Source: Reticulitermes lucifugus (lineage: Eukaryota; Arthropoda; Insecta; Blattodea; Rhinotermitidae). Taken from it: 64,000 nucleotides of DNA. The notes beneath the pieces were generated by a model. It was given only the letters and a program-made list of their open reading frames with translations. It did no database searches and was not told where the DNA came from. The stretch spans positions 60,723-124,722 of the forward strand of contig JAKCWW010000173.1 of the NCBI GenBank assembly GCA_026260175.1, given 5' to 3'. Each line of letters opens with the position of its first letter. The first letter of the stretch is position 1. The translations under genes and the position numbers were made by a program. Below, one piece after another: positions 59,965 through 64,000 of the stretch.

Positions 59965-60050
59965 TGACCCTTGAGGGTGGGACCGATAGGTTGTCCCGAA
60001 ACGTCAGTAATTAACTACCAATCTACGCTGCGTAACATCCCAAAAGAGCG
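59965..60050 (+). mobile_element. Palindromic GAAACGTCGG-family half-copy
   Basis: CTTGAGGGT precedes a perfect 5-bp stem GGGAC (59979-59983)/GTCCC (59993-59997), then GAAACGTCAG. TAATTAACTACCAATCTACG and GCGTAACATCCCAAAAG follow, the same outer order as the right arm at 21091-21139. The stem sequence differs completely from the GGAGG/CCTCC stem at 6.4 kb but still pairs. Confidence 0.65.
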
Positions 60051-61300
60051 AAGATCTCATTTACATCGTGGTGGAGCCTGAAGTCAAACACTAAGTTCAT
60101 TGTCAACGTCCGTTCCTTTCCTCGCTGCTATTTTTCTCTTTTCTTTTTGATTTCTTTTTTAATTATCATCTTTATTTATGTCGTTTTTCTGTGGCAGTTA
60201 TTTGTTAAATCTACTCAGTGTACAAGTGTGGTGTTTAAAGTCGTTTTTGATTCCAGAGTCCTATTGCGAAGCAGCTATTGGAAAGATGAAGGTACGGAGC
60301 GTTATATGAAGCCATAATTTTTTAACTGGAGTTATCACACGTACACACACTCCCCAATATCCAATCCTTTCACATGCAAATTACCTGGAAGTCAGCTCGG
60401 AACGGAAAGCATGGATAATGATAATAGAAAGGGGATGTAAAAGCATGGTATAGATTTTTACTCCAGTTTATATACCCCATAATTTCATTTGTAGCCTTCA
60501 AAGCGCGTCTCATCCCAGCAAACCCTTAAGTAAATTGAAAGGTGGGGGGAATGTAACTTCCATTACTCACTTCATTTCAATTTTAATTATTGTTCTCTTT
60601 CATTGTGCGATACGTAGTCTATCTGGAGACTGAATCCGGCGATAGTAGGAGCCACGTATGTAGGCGCTACCAACCAAAGAGAATTATATTAGTTCAAAGT
60701 TCTGCTTGTACTCAACGTTTCCTTGGCTTTTACACAGTAAAGGATATGCTATTGGATTCCTTTGCTGTATCGGTGCTTTGTGGAATTTTGCTGGCCCTCG
60801 TGCTTTAGGATTAATAATGAAATAAAGTTAGGAAGTGTTAGCAGCGCGTAACAATTCTGGCGATTTCGCCGTGTTTGTGACCTTAGTATTTCCATTGTTG
60901 CTGTTATTCGTGTATAATTTCAGTGCAGTCAATACTTCATTTTGGTGTTCGTGCGGGATGATGTGTTTAGATCGTCAACTGTTTCTCCGGCTTCCCTCTT
61001 TCTGCATTATTTCTTGTAGTTTTGAACGTCGAGATGATTTTACTCCTTGCACTCCCCTCGGAAATGGGACGATGTGTAAGCGTCTGTATGTCTGAAGTTA
61101 GTTTGTAGACTAATGTTCCATTCTTCTGTTTCAGGTAAGTGTGTAGCATGTGTCTCGGCCTTCAACGCTGCGTCTGTGTCAGCCTGTACTCCTCCAACGA
61201 CAGAAGTCCGGCTACTAAGTTTCGTGTCATTAGCGGTGAGTCTTAGGTTCAGTTCTTTATGCGCTCTTTGAGTAACGTACACGTGAAGAACACATACACG
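60051..61300. other. No gene recognised
   Basis: Pyrimidine-rich patch at 60115-60180. Frames up to 121 codons (61040-61405, minus) have no domain. Confidence 0.4.
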
Positions 61301-61370
61301 TATGACCGTAACCGTCCGCCTGTCTGTCCGATTGTCCCTCCGGTACTTCGTGTGTTTCAACTCGAAAAGA

Positions 61371-61398
61371 GCTGGACGGATTTTGATGAATTTTAAAA
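61371..61398 (+). repeat. Dispersed motif CTGGACGGATTTTGATGAAT
   Basis: Third instance of the motif listed at 13346 and 43181. It lies about 110 bp upstream of the PIF/Harbinger-like element. Confidence 0.45.
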
Positions 61399-61739
61399 AG
61401 TGCATTTTATAATTTGAGGTTCTTTCATGATCATTCTTCTTAATTTCCTGCAGTCGGTAATAAAAACATGGCGGGACACGTCTTGTGACGTGGGAAAAGC
61501 ATTTAAGCGGCCCCTAGAGGGTCAATATTATTGCTCAGTATTATGGCCTTGAATTAATATTGTGCAATATACTTTTCGCTAGAGGATTCAATATTATTGT
61601 GCAATATTTTATTTTGCTCTTCGGTCAGGGCGAGAAAACATGGGGGTGATACTGATGCGGCTCATGTGACCATTGCTTTATCAGTATGTTTAAAAAAGGA
61701 AAAGAATCGCCCCTGGAACAAAGAAGGGTACGTAGGACC

Positions 61740-62025
61740 AAAATACACACATACATGAAAATCTCACGAGAGACTTAATTGTGAGTGAGCCAAACGACTA
61801 CAGAATTTTTTGAAGTTGTATGGTCAATCATTTGATGGGCTACTCGAGATTGTTACCTGTACAATCGCTAAAATAAGTACCAACACGCGAGAAGCAGTCA
61901 CTCGCTGTCAGCGTTTATCCATTACGCTAAGCTGTGTGGACACCGGAAATACTTCCAAAGACCTCACGTTCATGAGTGCTATACCCCCTGAGTCCAACGC
62001 AATTATTGTGCTGGAGACGTGTTAA
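61740..62025 (+). pseudogene. PIF/Harbinger-like transposase fragment (N-terminal region)
   Basis: Codons 61793-61810 read NDYRIF; after a frameshift the frame LKLYGQSFDGLLEIVTCTIA runs from 61810, then STNTREAVTRCQRLSITLSC, then DTGNTSKDLTFMSAI and VLETC before a stop at 62023-62025. The pattern F..LL.IV...I...T..R.A....RL..TL....TGN....L...S.I matches the helical region upstream of the DDE domain in PIF/Harbinger (HARBI1-type) transposases, as I know the family. The catalytic DDE triad and the helicase-like endonuclease fold are missing, so the protein would be inactive. Confidence 0.7.
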
Positions 62026-62104
62026 CTGATGGCAGACAGACGGAAACTGAATGAATATTGCGCAGTTCTGTCCACAAATTATTCAGTATTTTGTTTTGGA
62101 CAGT

Positions 62105-62143
62105 ATATTGTGTCAATCAAATGAAGTTTGATTGACACAATAT
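62105..62143. repeat. Perfect hairpin, 17-bp arms and 5-nt loop
   Basis: ATATTGTGTCAATCAAA (62105-62121), loop TGAAG, then the exact reverse complement (62127-62143). It lies inside the PIF/Harbinger-like element near its right end. Confidence 0.95.
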
Positions 62144-62277
62144 TACATATTAAAAGTAGAGGGTCAGTAATAATGTGCGATAATTAATATTGCGCAATAT
62201 TATTAACCGTCTAGGGTCACCTTTATGCAGACGTAGGAAGAGTATTAAACATATTACCAGTCCAATCAGTAATACTA

Positions 62278-62560
62278 ATGATAAAGCTATCCCTTACAGA
62301 CCTTTAGGGCTCCAGGAGGTTGAGGTTCTCAGAATTTCTAGAGAATCGGCACATGAAGGTGGAAGGTTGTCAGCCCTACGCATCGGCCGCCTTTACCCCG
62401 CATCAGATATCCGTGGTACTAATTTCTGTTAGAGTCTATCCCAGGGCCATAACGTGGCCGGAATGATTAAATAAACGAAAAATCCTAATTATTCATCGGG
62501 AATCGAACCTGCGACCTTCCTGCTTGTAGCGCAGTGCCTCAACCAACTGCGCCACCAGTT
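62278..62560 (-). mobile_element. tRNA-derived SINE, minus strand, well preserved
   Basis: On the minus strand the exact A box TGGCGCAGTTGG (62543-62554) and exact B box GGTTCGATTCC (62499-62509) lie at tRNA spacing. The tRNA-unrelated body reads TCGTTTATTTAATCATTCCG, GGCCACGTTATGGCCCTGGG, GGGTAAAGGCGGCC and GAACCTCAACCTCCTGGAGC. It matches a SINE I recall as abundant in cockroach DNA. As a tRNA it fails: the T stem has mismatches and the acceptor ends do not pair. The frame 62190-62432 on the other strand is incidental. Confidence 0.75.
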
Positions 62561-62564
62561 AGTA

Positions 62565-63473
62565 ATAGTGAGTACGGTAATGGTAACCAAATAACCACAG
62601 AAAGAATTTCAGAAATTTCCTGCACTCGAACGTATACTCGAAAGCGATTTCAGAAGGCGTATGGAAATTTTACTCGGTGGTACAGAATGCAAGTTTCTAG
62701 TTTTCTTGTAATAGTCTTTTGTCGTCGAACCATTCGTTTTTGGTCAAACGCAGCTAATCAAAGCCTGCAATTGAGTTGCTCTAAGCAAATATTTCTCTTA
62801 GACCCCGAACCATATGAATTTGCTGCGATATGCGTGATAGAAATGTGAATTGAGAGGCAGGAGGCCAGGATAAAAGCTACTAGCGATGTTAAAAACGTAA
62901 GACACCTTATTTACTCCAGACAGTGTCACTGCAAATTAGGGACAGCATGCTTGCATAAAACTCTGTATTCGAACAGGGAGCTTCCTGTTTTCAGACTTGG
63001 AGGGACATGGCCACCAGGTTTGCTCAGAGGTCTGCCTGTTATGTCCGTACTGAAAACACGATGTTAGCATACTATGTGCGGGACCCAACTTGCTCTGTGT
63101 GTTTTTTGAGTCGGCAAAGGCAAAGCGTGTGCAGTGAATGACACACTGCTGTCCTTAGAGAAGCGCTGCAACGTCGGCGTGAAAGTTGGAGGAGGGCTTC
63201 CCATACATTTTCAGTGCTAGGTAAAAACAGCATTATTGCTAAGAGTAGACTGGGTAACAGCTAAGGTCATGAAAGAATGAGACAGGTGAAACAGTTGTCT
63301 CTTTAATTTTCGTGTTCTGCGTCGCGGCAGATTTATTGGTTGCCGGTTCTAGTCCCTTATACCTTTGACTTTCTGACGGAACATTTCATCCCAATGAGAC
63401 TATTTAAACACACTGATAATTAATTAAATGACCATCTTTTAACAACTGTATGTTTTTTAATGTAACAACGTAG
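62565..63473. other. No gene recognised
   Basis: The 104-codon frame at 62534-62848 shows no domain. Confidence 0.4.
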
Positions 63474-63600
63474 ACCAGGGCTTGGAAAATCCGGCCCGCC
63501 GTACGCTTTAATTTGGCCCTCGAGTAAATTTTGTCAGGGCTCTCCAGACTTCATGACCTCAGAGTTGGGTCATCTGGTCCGCAGTCCTTTTGATCAAATG
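63474..63600 (+). mobile_element. Possible hAT-like terminal fragment
   Basis: CAGGGCTTGGAAAATCCGGC followed by CCGCCGTACGC and TTTGGCCCTCGAG resembles the CAGGGGT..G..AA...GGCCCG termini of hAT-related repeats. The opposite end and the target duplication were not found. Confidence 0.35.
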
Positions 63601-63640
63601 TAAGAATACATTTATGTATATATGCTGTGGCATATCACCA

Positions 63641-63642
<2 letters not shown>

Positions 63643-63679
<37 letters not shown>
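63643..63679. repeat. (TTA)n microsatellite
   Basis: Uninterrupted TTA units, about twelve. Confidence 0.95.
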
Positions 63680-63680
<1 letters not shown>

Positions 63681-63917
63681 GATATCTGAGTTAGTAAGGC
63701 TACTATAATTTTAAAAGCTTCCACTGGACAAAACAGTGAATGGGTGCCTTGTTTGGCTTCAGAACTCATCTGCATGTTGAGATGAAGATATAAATCACTG
63801 TCTTTGCTGGGAAATGAAATCTGTTCATCAGAAAGACGTGAAGGCGTAAGGGGAGAAATATAGGACCAGAGGAAGGAATATATCGTCTAGTTTGCTTGTT
63901 CTCCACTCTCTCTTTCT

Positions 63918-63932
63918 CACACACACACACAC
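63918..63932. repeat. (CA)n microsatellite
   Basis: Seven to eight CA units after a CT-rich stretch. No gene is seen from 63680 to the window end. Confidence 0.9.
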
Positions 63933-64000
63933 GCTGACGTAATTCCTTCGAAATATAGGGTTCTGTCTGTCGTTTAGCCATGACTACCCGGTACTTGCTC

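Larger units (their letters stand above)
61510..62219 (+). mobile_element. Internally deleted PIF/Harbinger-type DNA transposon
   Basis: The left end CCCCTAGAGGGTCAATATTATTGC (61511-61534) and, inverted, the right end ACCCTAGACGGTTAATAATATTGC (62196-62219) form imperfect terminal inverted repeats of about 30 bp. A PIF/Harbinger-like transposase fragment lies inside (separate entry). The sub-terminal regions are rich in TATTGTGCAATAT phrases on both sides. No unambiguous 3-bp target duplication can be read. At about 710 bp the element is far shorter than autonomous members, so it could only have moved with help. Confidence 0.6.

Noticed and set aside
62495-62560. Functional tRNA gene
   Set aside because: A and B boxes are exact, but acceptor and T stems do not pair properly and a SINE body follows.

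Overview
The window reads as non-coding, AT-rich DNA from a large repeat-filled animal genome, most likely an insect and probably a cockroach or termite (Blattodea). That guess rests on memory: the non-LTR retrotransposon 3' end, several tRNA-derived SINEs and a palindromic repeat built around a GAAACGTCGG core resemble sequences I associate with cockroach and termite genomes. I found no host protein-coding gene. The longest open frames (159, 138, 127 and 125 codons) come from purine-rich tracts, a trinucleotide repeat, a 33-bp duplication, or show no recognisable family. There is no operon, rRNA, convincing functional tRNA or CRISPR array. The window is best seen as intergenic or intronic DNA.

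Layout. 1-6.2 kb: little beyond one SINE-like piece. 6.3-6.8 kb: a palindromic MITE-like repeat and a fragment of the same family. 7-16 kb: simple repeats (one holding an assembly gap), a purine-rich tract and a dispersed repeat at 14.8 kb. 16-22.6 kb: two more palindromic-family copies and a decayed non-LTR 3' end (+ strand). 25-26 kb: two hairpin modules, a perfect 60-bp palindrome and a large TAC repeat. 28.7-33.3 kb: further dispersed repeats, a minus-strand SINE and an intact-looking SINE with target-site duplications. 34.9-35.5 kb: a ~550-bp long-inverted-repeat element. 36.5-38.8 kb: a 32-bp tandem repeat, a long purine-rich tract and another dispersed repeat. 43.1-43.7 kb: a candidate terminal-inverted-repeat element with internal ~81-bp repeats. 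45-47.5 kb: two SINE-like pieces. 48.97-50.93 kb: a dead pogo/Tigger-type transposon whose transposase ends in a zinc finger. 52-62.6 kb: SINE fragments, a second non-LTR 3' end (- strand), a 20-bp minisatellite, an internally deleted PIF/Harbinger element and a well preserved minus-strand SINE.

The most interesting pattern is a small module that recurs in otherwise different repeats: CTGANGA, then T, then a short hairpin, then GAAAC. The hairpin arms differ between copies (GGAGG/CCTCC, GACC/GGTC, GGCTAA/TTAGCC, GGGAC/GTCCC) yet still pair, which suggests the structure matters. The layout recalls the hammerhead ribozyme core, but I cannot complete a canonical hammerhead from it.
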